DNA of 64,000 nucleotides from Mytilus californianus (GCF_021869535.1 NW_026262668.1:75847558-75911557), one strand, 5' to 3'. Shown: positions 19,791 through 31,799, numbered from the stretch's first letter. The notes: generated from the sequence alone by a model not told the origin. Numbers and translations are program-made.

Positions 19791-20970
19791 TATAACCCAA
19801 TATTAGACATATTTTATCAATAAAAAAGCGTTCTGATGTTTTAAATTTCCAATATCCTACTAAAATTTAATAAGATCGGCAAAATACGCTTACGATGACA
19901 TTTACGATCAATCAATTCTAAATGTCTGTAAAAAAAATGACAATTATACAAAGCAAATATTTCTTCTTCATTTTTATAGGGATGATTAAAATATTCACAT
20001 GAATCTTTGTTAAGCGATACAAGGCCGTGACCTATTATACTTTTTACAAGGCCATCTATGTACAGATAAAAATTGTTTTCCCCTTCTTTTTAAACGCAGC
20101 TCTGCGCTCTATTCACATTTGGCATGTTTATTAATTATATTTATTTTAGGCAAAAAAAAAAAAAAAAATTCAACTCCATATGAAAATTTGCCAGGAAAAT
20201 TGGATGTTAGTATTCAATTGCCACATTTGTGTGGATTATTTATTCTTACATGAATTTACTTTATATGAAAGCCTTTTCTTCACGTTTTCAAACTTATTTT
20301 CATAACTGCTAGAGTTATCATTCTAGAAGCAATTTGTTGGTTCTCGTACTTAAAGAAAGCAACTAAACTACCATTAACACAAATTACAGTTACAACATAG
20401 CCACCCGATTTTCATAAAAAAAAACATTTTTGAAATGTTTAAAGAAGTGCAGATCTATAAGTAATGTAAACCCAAGGGAAGTAATATGACGAACTTGACG
20501 ATATACTTCAGATATTGATTTCATGTTGTATATATATAGACACCATAATTTTCAAGGCTTTTGATGCAATTTACGTCGTTTGTTGCTCTCAGTAACGTCT
20601 GAGCCTCTGTGGGAACGTCACGTCTATAAACTCATATCTGCCGTAATGCATAATTGGTGTAATCGACGTTGGTAAAAATTATAAAAAAAAAAAAATTTTC
20701 ATTCGATGTCAGTTAAAAATAAAATTTCACAGGCAACTTGAATTTTAGCTCTTCAAACTAGGCTAAAAGTCATAGACTTTACCTTTTTGTATCTGTATTT
20801 CATAACAATGTGAAAATCGGTAATATTATCCACAACGTTTATTTTTCGCTATCATATGCAACAATTTAATATCCTATCGGGACCTAGCGCTATTTATAGA
20901 ATCGTAAACAGACATCAAAATTTTGCATGCATCATCCTGAAGTTGAGAACAGTAAAATTTTGTAGGTATC
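19791..20970. other. AT-rich, no gene; holds an orphan minisatellite-like word
   Basis: No supportable ORF. At about 20514-20540, AGATATTGATTTCATGTTGT followed by ATAT nearly matches the core of the 52-bp minisatellite unit at 23.3-24.3 kb. Poly-A runs lie at about 20152-20168 and 20683-20694. Confidence 0.5.
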
Positions 20971-20974
20971 CTAA

Positions 20975-21265
20975 TCCAATTTCGTCAATAAGGTGTCTAA
21001 TTCTGAAGAAAATCAACAAAATTTTGAGTTTTCCCCCGAAAAGATACCCCATGTACACATATTTTTCAAGGATCCATCGCTCCTCGCAATCTACAACATA
21101 TTATCTTTACAACAATGTCCAGTTTATGTAAATGTGTTACGAATTGACGAGGCGCCAGTGCGTCAAAGGCGACAAGGTCCAGCATTAAAAGAACCAAAAA
21201 GCGCCGTAACGTTAGATTTATTCACTGTTCACATCATCATGCAGTCAGTTAAACTTTTAATTTCT
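20975..21265 (+). CDS. Possible coding segment, hypothetical
   Basis: An open frame from 20975 runs through to a dispersed repeat at about 21280. It has no ATG near the start. The middle (KIPHVHIFFKDPS, YNILSLQQCPVYVNVLRID, VRQRRQGPALKEPKSAV) has higher GC and a more protein-like composition than its surroundings. The frame continues into repeat sequence to 21373, so at least its 3' part is not conserved coding. It may be an old exon, part of a transposon protein, or chance. No domain recognised. Confidence 0.25.
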
Positions 21266-21279
21266 GCTAAAAATTTTAT

Positions 21280-21560
21280 AAAAGTAAACCATTATAGGTC
21301 AAGGTACGGCCTTCAACACGGAGCATTGGCTCACACCGAACAGCAAGCTATAAAGGGCCCCAAAAATTACTAGTGTAAAACCATTCAAACGGGAAAACCA
21401 AAAGTCTAATCTATATAAAAACGAGAAACGAGAAACACGTATGAACTACATAAACAGACGACAACTACTGTACATCAGATTCCTGACTTAGGACAGGTGC
21501 AATCATTTGCAGCGGGATTAAACGTTTTAAAGGCCTGTGTTATTCTCATTTTCTGTACAT
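21280..21560 (+). repeat. Dispersed mussel repeat, long member of the 'TACGGCCTTCAACA' family
   Basis: AGGTACGGCCTTCAACACGG, AGCAAGCTATAAAGGGCCCC, ACAGACGACAACTACTG, then GACTTAGGACAGGTGCAATC and GGGATTAAACGTTTTA follow the family consensus order as I remember it. This is the most complete copy in the window. Confidence 0.75.
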
Positions 21561-21574
21561 ACATGTACAGTAGC

Positions 21575-21850
21575 ATGTCTTCATCCTTGAACCCCAAAGG
21601 TGACTGGTGGTATAGAAATATGGTTTTCCTCCGACAACAAGTAAAACCCTTGGCAAAGTGGAGCATCCGTTTGTTGTGCGGGATGTGTGAATACGCAACC
21701 ACGTCCGGTTAGAATAGGGACGAATTGAGGCCTCGTGAAGAGAGAGTAATACGCTCCCTGCACGTTAAGAATTTTTGCAGCAACTCTTTTATGGGTCCGT
21801 GGATAGCCTGATGCAAGGAAGACAATTCATGCCCTATCCATTATACCCAC
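21575..21850 (+). repeat. Dispersed repeat, inverted relative at 43880-44110
   Basis: Words CCCTTGGCAAAGTGGAGCAT, CGTTTGTTGTGCGGGATGTG, ACGCAACCACGTCCGGT and GGGTCCGTGGATAGCCTGAT. The reverse complement of 43880-44110 carries the same series. ORFs on both strands here (60-75 aa) are repeat shadows. Confidence 0.7.
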
Positions 21851-22339
21851 ATTTTCAGCTGGTGAATGTTGAAATTCCCCTCCTTTTCCCCTGTCGATCC
21901 CTATTACAGAACCAAGCTATTACATCTATTTATATTTTGTTCTCATCCTGAACGTGTTTGAAATATTTGCCACTGGACATGAAACAAACTGTCAATAAAT
22001 TTTTTATCTTGGCTCATGAATGAAAGGAGATGTATAAAGTAACAAGACAACAACGTCACCACTAAAATAATTAGAAATAAAAATTAAAAACACAAATCAA
22101 GGAACGTATCATATTTATTATGCACATAATTTGTTTTTCATATTTACTGCAAATTATAACTCAAAAGCGTCAAAAACAAAAGACACGCAGCTTTGCTTCA
22201 AGTTGTGATTTTGTATGCTTAATTTATTATTACTGTCTAAAATCTGGAAATCTTTAAGGTTGGTGTAGAGGGTTTCACATGGAAAGGTGGATTAAAACTA
22301 ATTTTCTTTGATTTTATCATAATAAAAAATGGTAGAAAT

Positions 22340-22357
22340 GGGGGGGGGGGGGGGGGG
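22340..22357 (+). repeat. G18 homopolymer
   Basis: Eighteen consecutive G residues in otherwise AT-rich DNA. Such a run can form intramolecular G-quadruplex structures. It may also mark an assembly or sequencing-uncertain length. Confidence 0.95.
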
Positions 22358-22359
22358 TC

Positions 22360-23310
22360 AGTTCTTACCCTGGACCTTAGACAAACTGACTTGTGCATCC
22401 AACAATGGTAGCCTTATTAAACACTTGCTACACTTCTAAAACAAGAAAATGCTATAATTTGTGTAAATCATATGGTCAAATAGTAAGTACATGGAAATTA
22501 AAAATTCAAAACATTTGAAAATTTCGTTTTTTGATGTTTTGTGCTAACTAGTACAGTTTCCCGTATTTTCCTGTGCGAAATAAGATTTTCACGTACAATG
22601 GTCATACGCTATAAAAAATAGTTAGTTTTTGCATCCTTTCTGCTCATTTTGCGTATGGTGTGTGCTGCGGTAGTTATATTACTAAGTTTTTAAGTGTGTT
22701 TTTATTGTAAATTGGAATGTTGGCAGACAAAAGGTATATATTCTTGAATATCAGGCAGATGCTTGGGGTCAAAGGTCAAACATGAAAATGAAAACTCTTG
22801 TCCTTGTATATTTCTACCACATATACATTTCAAATAATAAATGCTTTTTGTGTATTTTTTTCATTAAAAAAAATCCCACGGAGTCCTTACCGGGCAGGCG
22901 GGCAAAGTCTGAGGGGAAGATGACACGCTTTGGGGATGTGGGATATAAGGTAAAAAGTAGGGATATGTTTTAATGAAAAAATCTGGTGATATTTGTGAGA
23001 CTTTTAACGATTTTGATTTACCAGACAAATTTATTTTCTTACGGTGTCCAATGTCGCTATTCAACCATTTAAGCAAAAAATTTACATAACATGTTTTATC
23101 AAAGAAGGTATTGTGTGTAATGATAATTTTAATGCATAAGTTTTAATTGTTTATAGTATGTGTTACTTTTAAAGTGTCTCATAAGTCCACAATTTGGCCG
23201 GGTACCAATATTTCAATTGTAAAATTTAATTTTAATTGCATATTATGTAATTATGTATTCATTGTGTTTTATATAGGTATGACACTATAATAAATTATTC
23301 TGATTCTGAT
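22360..23310. other. No gene confirmed
   Basis: AT-rich. A minus-strand 70-aa ORF (22864-23076) ends near a donor-like CCCG|GTAAGG at about 22890, with composition rich in S and P, but there is no acceptor or homology I can name, so it remains a weak exon candidate. Confidence 0.4.
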
Positions 23311-23312
23311 TC

Positions 23313-24295
23313 TGTATATGGTGCCGTGTCGCCTCACGATATCTGATATTGATTTCCTGTTGTATATGGTGCCGTGTCACCTCACGATATATATCTGATA
23401 TTGATTTCCTGTTGTATATGGTGCCGTGTCGCCTCACGATATATATCTGATATTGATTTCCTGTTGTATATGGTGCCGTGTCACCTCACGATATATATCT
23501 GATATTGATTTCCTGTTGTATATGGTGCCGTGTCGCCTCACGATATATATCTGATACTGATTTCCTGTTGTATATGGTGCCGTGTCGCCTCACGATATAT
23601 ATCTGATACTGATTTCCTGTTGTATATGGTGCCGTGTCGCCTCACGATATATATCTGATATTGATTTCCTGTTGTATATGGTGCCGTGTCACCTCACGAT
23701 ATATATCTGATATTGATTTCCTGTTGTATATGGTGCCGTGTCGCCTCACGATATATATCTGATATTGATTTCCTGTTGTATATGGTGCCGTGTCACCTCA
23801 CGATATATATCTGATATTGATTTCCTGTTGTATATGGTGCCGTGTCGCCTCACGATATATATCTGATACTGATTTCCTGTTGTATATGGTGCCGTGTCGC
23901 CTCACGATATATATCTGATACTGATTTCCTGTTGTATATGGTGCCGTGTCACCTCACGATATATATCTGATACTGATTTCCTGTTGTATATGGTGCCGTG
24001 TCGCCTCACGATATATATATCTGATACTGATTTCCTGTTGTATATGGTGCCGTGTCACCTCACGATATGTATCTGATATTGATTTCCTGTATATGGTGCC
24101 GTGTCGCCTCACGATATATATATGATACTGATTTCCTGTTGTATATGGTTCCGTGCCGCCTCACGATATATATCTGATACTGATTTCCTGTTGTATATGG
24201 TGCCGTGTCGCCTCACGATATATATCTGATATTGATTTCCTGTTGTATATGGTGCCGTGTCGCCTCACGATATATATCTGATATTGATTTCCTGT
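23313..24295 (+). repeat. 52-bp minisatellite, 19 copies, with hexameric higher-order repeat
   Basis: Anchoring on GTGCCGTGTC, copies start at 23321, 23369, then every 52 bp to 23993, and 24047, 24096, 24148, 24200 and 24252. Two diagnostic sites vary: G/A in TC[G/A]CCTC and T/C in GATA[T/C]TG. Copies 1-6 read GT, AT, GT, AT, GC, GC, and copies 7-12 repeat that order exactly (312-bp super-unit); copies 13-19 are irregular. Copy 14 is 54 bp and copy 15 is 49 bp. The ORF at 23894-24076 is a by-product because 52 is not a multiple of 3. Confidence 0.97.
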
Positions 24296-24299
24296 TTCT

Positions 24300-25470
24300 A
24301 AAGAGTATCGATTGATATATATGTTTTTAGGAAAACGTCATGTACTGATTAATCAATTGAAATTCGATATTTTAAAAGTTTTACTGAATCTGTCACGTCG
24401 GTACTCCTTATCTCTTGTTATATATCTAAAGATTATGTCCCAAGTACTGATATTATTACAAATTGTATAGTTTATTGAATTGGTGTGCCTGAGTAAAACT
24501 CACAGTGGTACAACTCTGTCCTGGGTTATGGTGAGGGTTTGATAGCCAACAAAAAATGTGTAAAGCACCCCAAAATTTGTTTAAACAAACTGATCCAAAT
24601 CTAGGAGACTGTAATTTAGTTGTCGTAAATGTCTTCGTATTTTGCAATTTCTTTTTCTCTTATATATCTGAAGTCATTTATTGTACATCCTTCATCAATA
24701 GCTGCGTTATTGACAGTCGAACCACACACGTCTAGTATTTACCAATACTATGTCAAGGTTAAATCAGCAAAATATTAGATTTGAGGAATAGATGAATAAA
24801 TGTATGACTGATTTATGGTCTTAATAATTATGCATTATATTTAAATAGTTAATTAATGAAATAAAGTGTCAAAATAAACATAAGGTATCTTTTCTTATAT
24901 CATTTAGTGTTATTTCTTTATTATGATAATATTTCCTACAACGTGAAATATATTCTCATGTTTCTTCAAAAATAGAAAAACAGCATCACCAGATATCACC
25001 AGATATCAAATAAAAACAATTTTGCATGTACAGTTCTCTAATTCTTAACACATTTATACTTTTCGTGACCGGTGAATTATTTGCTATATATTATACTTCG
25101 TAGTAAATACAAAAAACAATGTATGTGTAATACTTTCAATGGCACCCGTCCCAGTTGGTATCGATATCAGTCATGATTGCAAACTCATTATCAAACCCCT
25201 AATCTGTATGACGTTATTTAATTAGATATAAATCACGGTTGCAAAGGCTTTATCAAACTCCTAGTCTTTCTTACGTCATGTAACGTGAAAAAAACCTCTA
25301 CATGAGGTAAGGATGTATATTCTAAGTAATAAGAATCCATCCTTGAGGAATTTGTGTTTGAGATACAATAGGTAAGCGTTTGTTTGTTAAAAAGATACCA
25401 CGAGTCCGGGGATATTGAATCTGAAGTTGAATCTGTGACGAATTCTTCCTTTCTTTATTAGACCCTACTA
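24300..25470. other. No gene identified
   Basis: AT-rich. A two-copy tandem of about 60 bp lies at 25168-25290 (words TTGCAAACTCATTATCAAAC and TTGCAAAGGCTTTATCAAAC). A short ATG frame at 25138-25226 overlaps it and is not credible as a gene. Confidence 0.45.
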
Positions 25471-25640
25471 TTTGAATTATCTTGAGTATCTACAATATTA
25501 ATAAATCAAATTGATGATTTAATTATCTTAATTATCTACAATACTACTAAATCAAATTGATCAGGTAAATTATCTTAATTATCTTCAATATTACTAAATC
25601 AAATTGATGATTTTGATACAGTCAAATTGATGATTTTAAT
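25470..25640 (+). repeat. Short tandem repeat, about 47 bp x 3
   Basis: Units carrying TTATCTACAATA and AATCAAATTGAT recur with AATCAAATTGA at 25504, 25550 and 25597, followed by a partial unit. No coding value. Confidence 0.8.
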
Positions 25641-25970
25641 AGCAGATGAAAATTAATACAAAATCATATTAACTTACAGTATAAGGAATTAGTTTCAGAA
25701 ATGTGTGACAGTCCATGATTGACAAAATAAAGCATAATCGAATTAATTTTTCAGTAAGACTTAAAGTTACTTAATGTCATGTGAAACTTCAAATTTTGAA
25801 AAAAAAAGTTGAATAAGTTTTATATACTTGAATGGCTAAGTTTTACTATAAAACAAGTATACGTGAACTTTCTTGTAAAAGAAAATCCTTTATATTATCA
25901 AAACTTTCATAAATGTACTGCTATTGAACTACTGTCTTCTACCGTACATTAATTCGCCAATTTTTTCCAG

Positions 25971-26080
25971 TTTGCAGTGACCTTAACTACGAAACCTCTC
26001 GTTCTAACTCCAGCCACCACACAGCGCAAGTGCGAGGGGATAACCGTGATGAAAGAATGTAAACAAACGTGCACTGGAAG
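25971..26080 (+). CDS. Candidate internal coding exon, cysteine-rich
   Basis: A GC-richer 110-bp segment is bounded by a good acceptor (AATTTTTTCCAG|) and a donor (AAG|GTACAT). One frame is open throughout: FAVTLTTKPLVLTPATTQ followed by RKCEGITVMKECKQTCTG, ending in phase 2. The spacing C-8-C-3-C with E before the second Cys resembles a trypsin-inhibitor-like (TIL) or similar extracellular module, but this is a guess. A second frame is open for about 30 codons. An acceptor at about 27024 (CATTTCAG|TGTCGG) would join in phase to give a short C-terminus. No upstream signal-peptide exon was found. Best host-gene candidate in the window. Confidence 0.4.
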
Positions 26081-26084
26081 GTAC

Positions 26085-27280
26085 ATAGTAATAACTGATT
26101 CTTAAAGAACAAATAATACAAAAAAATCATTTAACAAGTGTTAAGATAAAGTTTAATTAATAAATGGAAACGAATGGAAAATATAAAAAAAATGCATGGC
26201 TCTATCAATTCACTTATGTTTCACATGCTTCACGTACTCTGTGTTGATCATTTGTCAATAATACGTTATAGATGCGTAATAAATACAAAAAAAAACCTGC
26301 ATACAGACTTAATTTAGTATATAAGCATGCATTGGTTCAACAATTTTGATAACGTTGAAATTACAAGAAAGTCGATTCATATGACTTTAAAGAAAAATAA
26401 TTTAAACCCACTTCTCGATTTACACTTTTTATATTTTTCGAATATGTTAATTATGCGGTGAAACAGATGAAGTTGCCATAAACATCAAAATAGCAATGTT
26501 ATAATTCTCTTACGAGTTACCTGAAATGGTCGATACAAATGAAATAGAAATAAATGATCTTTTCTTATAATTGTTTAGATATCAATTATATAACACCAAA
26601 AAAATAGAAATGGGAAAGCCAAAACAGAGATGTTAACCATGTCTACAAGTGGTTCGTTAATTCTTCAATCCATCTTTGCGGCTTCCAGCTAATACCACAC
26701 ACACGTTTTTTTTTTAAATATAAAGGCGGAGGCCCTATGTATATATTGTAATGTATCATATTGATATATGAAAAATCGACATTTGATTATCACCCGATTG
26801 GTAGCTTTGAGGTTTCGTTGATGCGTTCATGAACAGTAACACATACTTTACTTCGAACCCTAGTCACGGCAAACAACAATTGGCAAATTCCATATGTAAG
26901 TTTTTAAACTAATTCCTGTTGAAAACAGAAATCATTGAATCAGCCAATTTTCAAATTTTCAAATTTAAAAAAATTGGGTACACAAAGGGAACAATTCATA
27001 ATAATTTGATGACTTCATTTCAGTGTCGGACTAAAGAAGCGTTTGCTTTAGAAAACACCCACGATAAATGAATAGGCTACCAGTCTAAAACAGCGGTTTA
27101 AGATAAAGTGTATATGTTATGGCGTTTTCAATTTCACATACCGTATCAACCCTCAAACGATATTCCCACCTGCAGATATCTTGTAATTATATCGGTGTTT
27201 TGGTTTGATATGGATGTGTTATTGAAGAAGCCATATGATATTCTCTATTAAATCTGTGTACGCCCTTTTCGGTCATATAT
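26085..27280. other. AT-rich, possibly intronic
   Basis: If 25971-26080 is an exon, this would be intron up to an acceptor-like site near 27024, whose continuation ends in a stop after nine codons. There is no independent evidence. No other feature seen. Confidence 0.35.
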
Positions 27281-27284
27281 TTGG

Positions 27285-27625
27285 GTTTGAGCGTTCAAGA
27301 TGAAAGTAAATCCAGAAAAGCGCTTCGGCCACACGAAATTTATAAAGTGTTTACTAGTTTTCATTTTAAAAACTTTTTAAAACAATTTAGTCCAAATCTA
27401 GGAGTCTGTAATCGATGGTCTTTAGTTGAATTTGACAATTCTGTTTAGGGCCTTTTCGGTTATATAGCTCATAACGTTGCAGCGTATTTACACATACCTT
27501 GCTTTCAAATAATTGGGTTTGATCAGCCAAGATGAAAGCTTCGAACGCGCAAAATTTATAAAATGTTTATTTCTTATACTTGTACTGGGTTAATACCGCT
27601 GCTGGTGGACTGTTAGTCATAATGG
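27285..27625 (-). repeat. Dispersed repeat, two partial tandem copies
   Basis: CAGAAAAGCGCTTCGGCCAC with a GGTTTGAGCGTTCAAGATGA side occurs first. A second, related block (GGGTTTGATCAGCCAAGATG) follows, then TACTGGGTTAATACCGCTGC. The opposite-strand relative is 33015-33320 (GCCCGAAGCGCTTTTCT, ATGATACCCTCGGGGAC). Confidence 0.65.
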
Positions 27626-28794
27626 GACGACCATTTGATTTTTTCTAACGGAATATTGATTTTCTCCTTTTGTCTCAATTATATTTTTATTAGACTTTTT
27701 TCTGTTTTGGGCAAGGTTTATATTTATTTTCAGGACTTACCAGGCCAGAACATTCAGAAAATATAGGTCATACTAATTAATTCAATCTGGAACTTAGAGA
27801 AGGGAAACTTCAGGTATACTCATATAATATTACAGATAAAATAATTTTTAATTTTTCAATTATATATTTCTTGAAATTTGTCTTATTTGTATTTGAACAT
27901 TTCATTCCATCAACTATTTCTAAGTGTAATTTTTGTCTATAGTATCAATATTGATGAAAAAATTTCTTCAAGTAAACATTATCTTTATGTATAAATACAG
28001 TGATTTTTACCTGTCTTCCCTGAAAGCAAATCTTTAACATCTGATTTAAAAAAAAACTACAATTCTGTTCACAACGGTTCTAATTTGCCATATAATCAAA
28101 ATATATGAAAACAGACAGTGTTTACTCATGGTCAAGTTAGTTTACTCAGCATGAAGGTTCAATCAAAGAGGTTGACATAGTCGTCCCTGAACTTCTCACA
28201 TCCTCACAACTCTTCTACCGTTCATAATCTGTGGTTAAAAACCAACAATAACATGTTGAGTGCCGATTCTTTTACTTATGATTAAATCAATACATGTATT
28301 TTGTTTTTCAATTTAGAAAAAGGAATTACCCAATTTAATATAAAAATTGTAACTATGTAAAAACACTAAACGCATACAGAAATGTACATGTTAAATATGA
28401 ATTTTACAACCATTAGAAAGGATTGTACTGACGTCACAACCAAATTGAGAGAAAACATACAAGATTTTAAGTGATCAATATGCATAATTTTGCTTAAAAT
28501 TTCACGATGCTCTATATATTTATATTGGTACAAACTTTGTTTTGATATAAGTGTGAACGCCCTAAAGTGTAATGCCTGTCTGATACCCATCTTATCATTA
28601 AATCACTATATGGTACATATATATATATATGGTACATTAATGGATAATACAATATATTGGTTTTGGCTACATGATATTTATACGGATGTCGTAAAGGGTA
28701 GGGTGAAGTAGGAAATCCCGTCCGATACAAAAGGTTGAATTCACAGAAATGTTTTTTTTAGTTTTGTAACACCCGGTCTCATTTTTCTATTGGG

Positions 28795-31700
28795 ATCTAA
28801 TATTACCGTAGCTTAAGTTTTCAGCGCTGTCCATTGTTATCAAGGACACTTGTCTTTACGATTATTTTTTTTTTACTTTATATTACCCTAGCTCAAGATT
28901 CAAGCGCTGTCTAATGTTAACAAGGTTATTTCTCTTTATGATTCTTAATTTGTACTTTATATAACCCTACCTAGAGTTTTCATTGCTGCATATTGTTAAC
29001 AAGGGCACCTGTCTGTATGATTCTTAATTTGGACTTCATTAAACCATAGCTTAAGGTTTCAGTGCTGCATATTGTTAACAAGGGCACCTGTCTGTATGAT
29101 TCTTAATTTGGACTTCATTAAACCATAGCTTAAGGTTTCAGTGCTGTATATTGTTAACAAGGGCACCTGTCTGTATGATTCTTAATTTGGACTTCATTAA
29201 ACCATAGCTTAAGGTTTCATTGCTGCATATTGTTAACAAGGGCACCTGTCTGTATGATTCTTAATTTGGACTTCATTAAACCATAGCTTAAGGTTTCAGT
29301 GCTGCATATTGTTAACAAGGGCACCTGTCTGTATGATTCTTAATTTGGACTTCATTAAACCATAGCTTAAGGTTTCAGTGCTGTATATTGTTCACAAGGG
29401 CACCTGTCTGTATGATTCTTAATTTGGACTTCATTAAACCATAGCTTAAGGTTTCAGTGCTGTATATTGTTCACAAGGGCACCTGTCTTTACGATTCTTT
29501 ATTTGGACTTTATATTACCCTAACTCCAAATTCCAGCGCTGTCTAATGTTAACATGGTTATTTCTCTTTAAGTTTCTTAATTTGGACTTATATGACCCTA
29601 CCTTAAATTTTCAGTGCTGTCTAATTTTAACAAGGGCACTTGTCTGTATGACTCTTTATTTGGACTTTATATTACCCTACATCAAGATTTCAGCATTGTC
29701 TTATGTTAACAAGGTTATTTCTCCTTATAGTTCTTAATTTGAACTTTATATAACCCTAGCTCAAGTTTTCAGCGCTGACTGTTTTCATCAAGAGTACTTG
29801 TCTGTATGATTCTTTATTTGGACTTTATATTACCTTTGCTTAAGATTTCAGCGCTGTATACTGTTTTTATTTGGAGTATACATTCATTTAGCTTAATATT
29901 TAAGGGCTGTCTATTATTTACAATGGAACTTGTCATACTGATTTTTTATTTGGAGTATGTATTACCTTAGCTTGATATTTAAGTACCGTCTATTGTTTAC
30001 AAGGGTACTTGTCATACTGATTTTTATTTGGAGTATTCATTCCTCTAGCTTAATATGTAAGTGTTGTCTATTGTTTACAAGGGTACTTGTCATACTGATT
30101 TTTTTTGGAGTATTCATTCCTCTAGCTTAATATGTAAGTGCTGTCTATTGTCTACAAGGATACTTGTCATACTGATTTTGTATTTGGAGTTTGTATTACC
30201 ATAGCTTAAGATTTCAGCGCTGTCTAACGTTTACAAGGTTACTTCTCTTAATGGTTTATAACTTGGACTTTGAAAACCCTAGCTTAAGTTTTCAGTGCTG
30301 TCTATTGTTTACAAGTGTACGTCTCTTTTTAAATTTCTTATTTTGAGTTTGTAGTACCCTAACATAAATTTCAAATGCTGTCTATTGTGTACAGAGGCAC
30401 TTGTCTTAACGATTTTTTATTTGGAGTTTGTATCACCCTAGCTTAAGTGTTCAGTGCCGTCTATTAATTACAACGTAACCTGTCTTCATGATTCTTTTTT
30501 TTTTAGTTTATATTACCTAAGTTTTCAGTGCTCTATATTGTTTACAAGCGCTCTTGTCTATGTGGTTTTTCATTTGGAGTATGAATAACCTTACGTACTT
30601 CGGTACTGACATGATTTATAACAAGTTTAAATTTAAGTTTACAGTTCCGTATATTGTTTACAACACTATTGTCTTTGTGGTTTTTTTATTTGGAGTATGG
30701 AAAACCGTAGGTTATGTTTTCAATGCTGTCTGTTGTTTATAAGTGTTCTTCTCTTTGTATATTTTTATTTGGAGTATACATTCCTCTAGCTTAATATTTA
30801 AGTGCTGTCTATTATTTACAAGGGAACTTGCCTTACTGATTTTTTATTTGGGGTATGTATTACCTTAGCTTAATATTTAAGTACCGTCTATTGTTTACTA
30901 GGGTACTTGTCATACTGATTTTTTATTTGGAGTATACATTCCTCTAGCTTAATATTTAAGTGTTGTCTATTGTTTACAAGGGTATTTCTCTTTTAAATTT
31001 TCTTATTTGGAGTTTGTGGTACCCTAACATAAATTTCAAATGCTGTCTATTGTTTACAGGGACACTTGTCTTAACAATCTTTTATTTGGAGTTTGTAATA
31101 CCCTAGCTTAAGTGTTCTGTGCCGTCTATTAATTACAACGTAACCTGTCTTCATGATTCTTTTTTTTTAGTTTATATTACCTAAGTTTTCAGTGCTGTAT
31201 ATTGTTTACAAGCGCTCTTGTCTATGTGGTTTTTCATTTGGAGTATGAATAACCTTAGCTTATGTTTTCAGTGCTGTCTGTTTTTTATAAGTGTTCTTCT
31301 CTTTGTAATGTTTTATTTGGAGTTTGTAATACCTTAGCTTAAGTTTTCAGTGCAGTCTATTGTTTACAAGGTCACCTGATTTCGCGATTCTTTATTTTGA
31401 GTTCATATTACCTAAGTTTAAGTTGACAGTGTTGTATATTGTTTACAAGCACTATTGTCTTTGTGTTTTTTTTAATTGGAGTATAGATTACTGTAGCTTA
31501 TGTTTTCAATGCTGTCTGTTGTTTATAAGTGTTCTTCTCTTTGTAATTTTGTCAAGTGTCTTGGTGATTCTTTATTTTTGAGGGTATATTACAAGTTTAA
31601 GTTTTCAGTGCTGTATATCGTTACTAGGACACTTGTCTTTAAACATTTTTTTTACTATTAATTAGCTTAGCTTATGTGTACAGTGCTGTCTACTGTTGAC

Positions 31701-31795
31701 AAGAGTACTTATCTTTGTGAATTTTCATTTGAAGATTTATGACCTACGCTAAAGTTTTCAGTATCGTCTATGGTTAAAAGGACATGTCTTTGTAC
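28795..31795 (+). repeat. Satellite array, diverged 79-bp monomers with homogenised core
   Basis: About 38 monomers recognisable by TTCAG[T/C]GCTGTATATTGTT, ACAAGGGCAC.TGTCT and TTGGAGT/TTGGACTT words. Most are diverged to 70-80% by eye. Between 28976 and about 29520 they are nearly identical with an exact 79-bp period (GGTTTC at 29055, 29134, 29213, 29292, 29371, 29450). A 665-bp super-segment is duplicated (about 30340-30595 versus 31005-31260). Small ORFs on the + strand (29546, 30554, 31360) are array translations. Confidence 0.95.
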
Positions 31796-31799
31796 AAGA

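Noticed and set aside
20993-21373. 126-aa ORF as a complete gene
   Set aside because: It starts without ATG and its last 30 codons are a dispersed repeat. Only the first part is kept as a weak coding candidate.
23894-24076. 60-aa ORF with a repeating peptide
   Set aside because: It is the 52-bp minisatellite read through; 52 is not divisible by 3 and the frame cycles.
23320-24290. CRISPR-like array of regular repeats
   Set aside because: There are no unique spacers; units are contiguous 52-bp tandem repeats in a eukaryotic genome.
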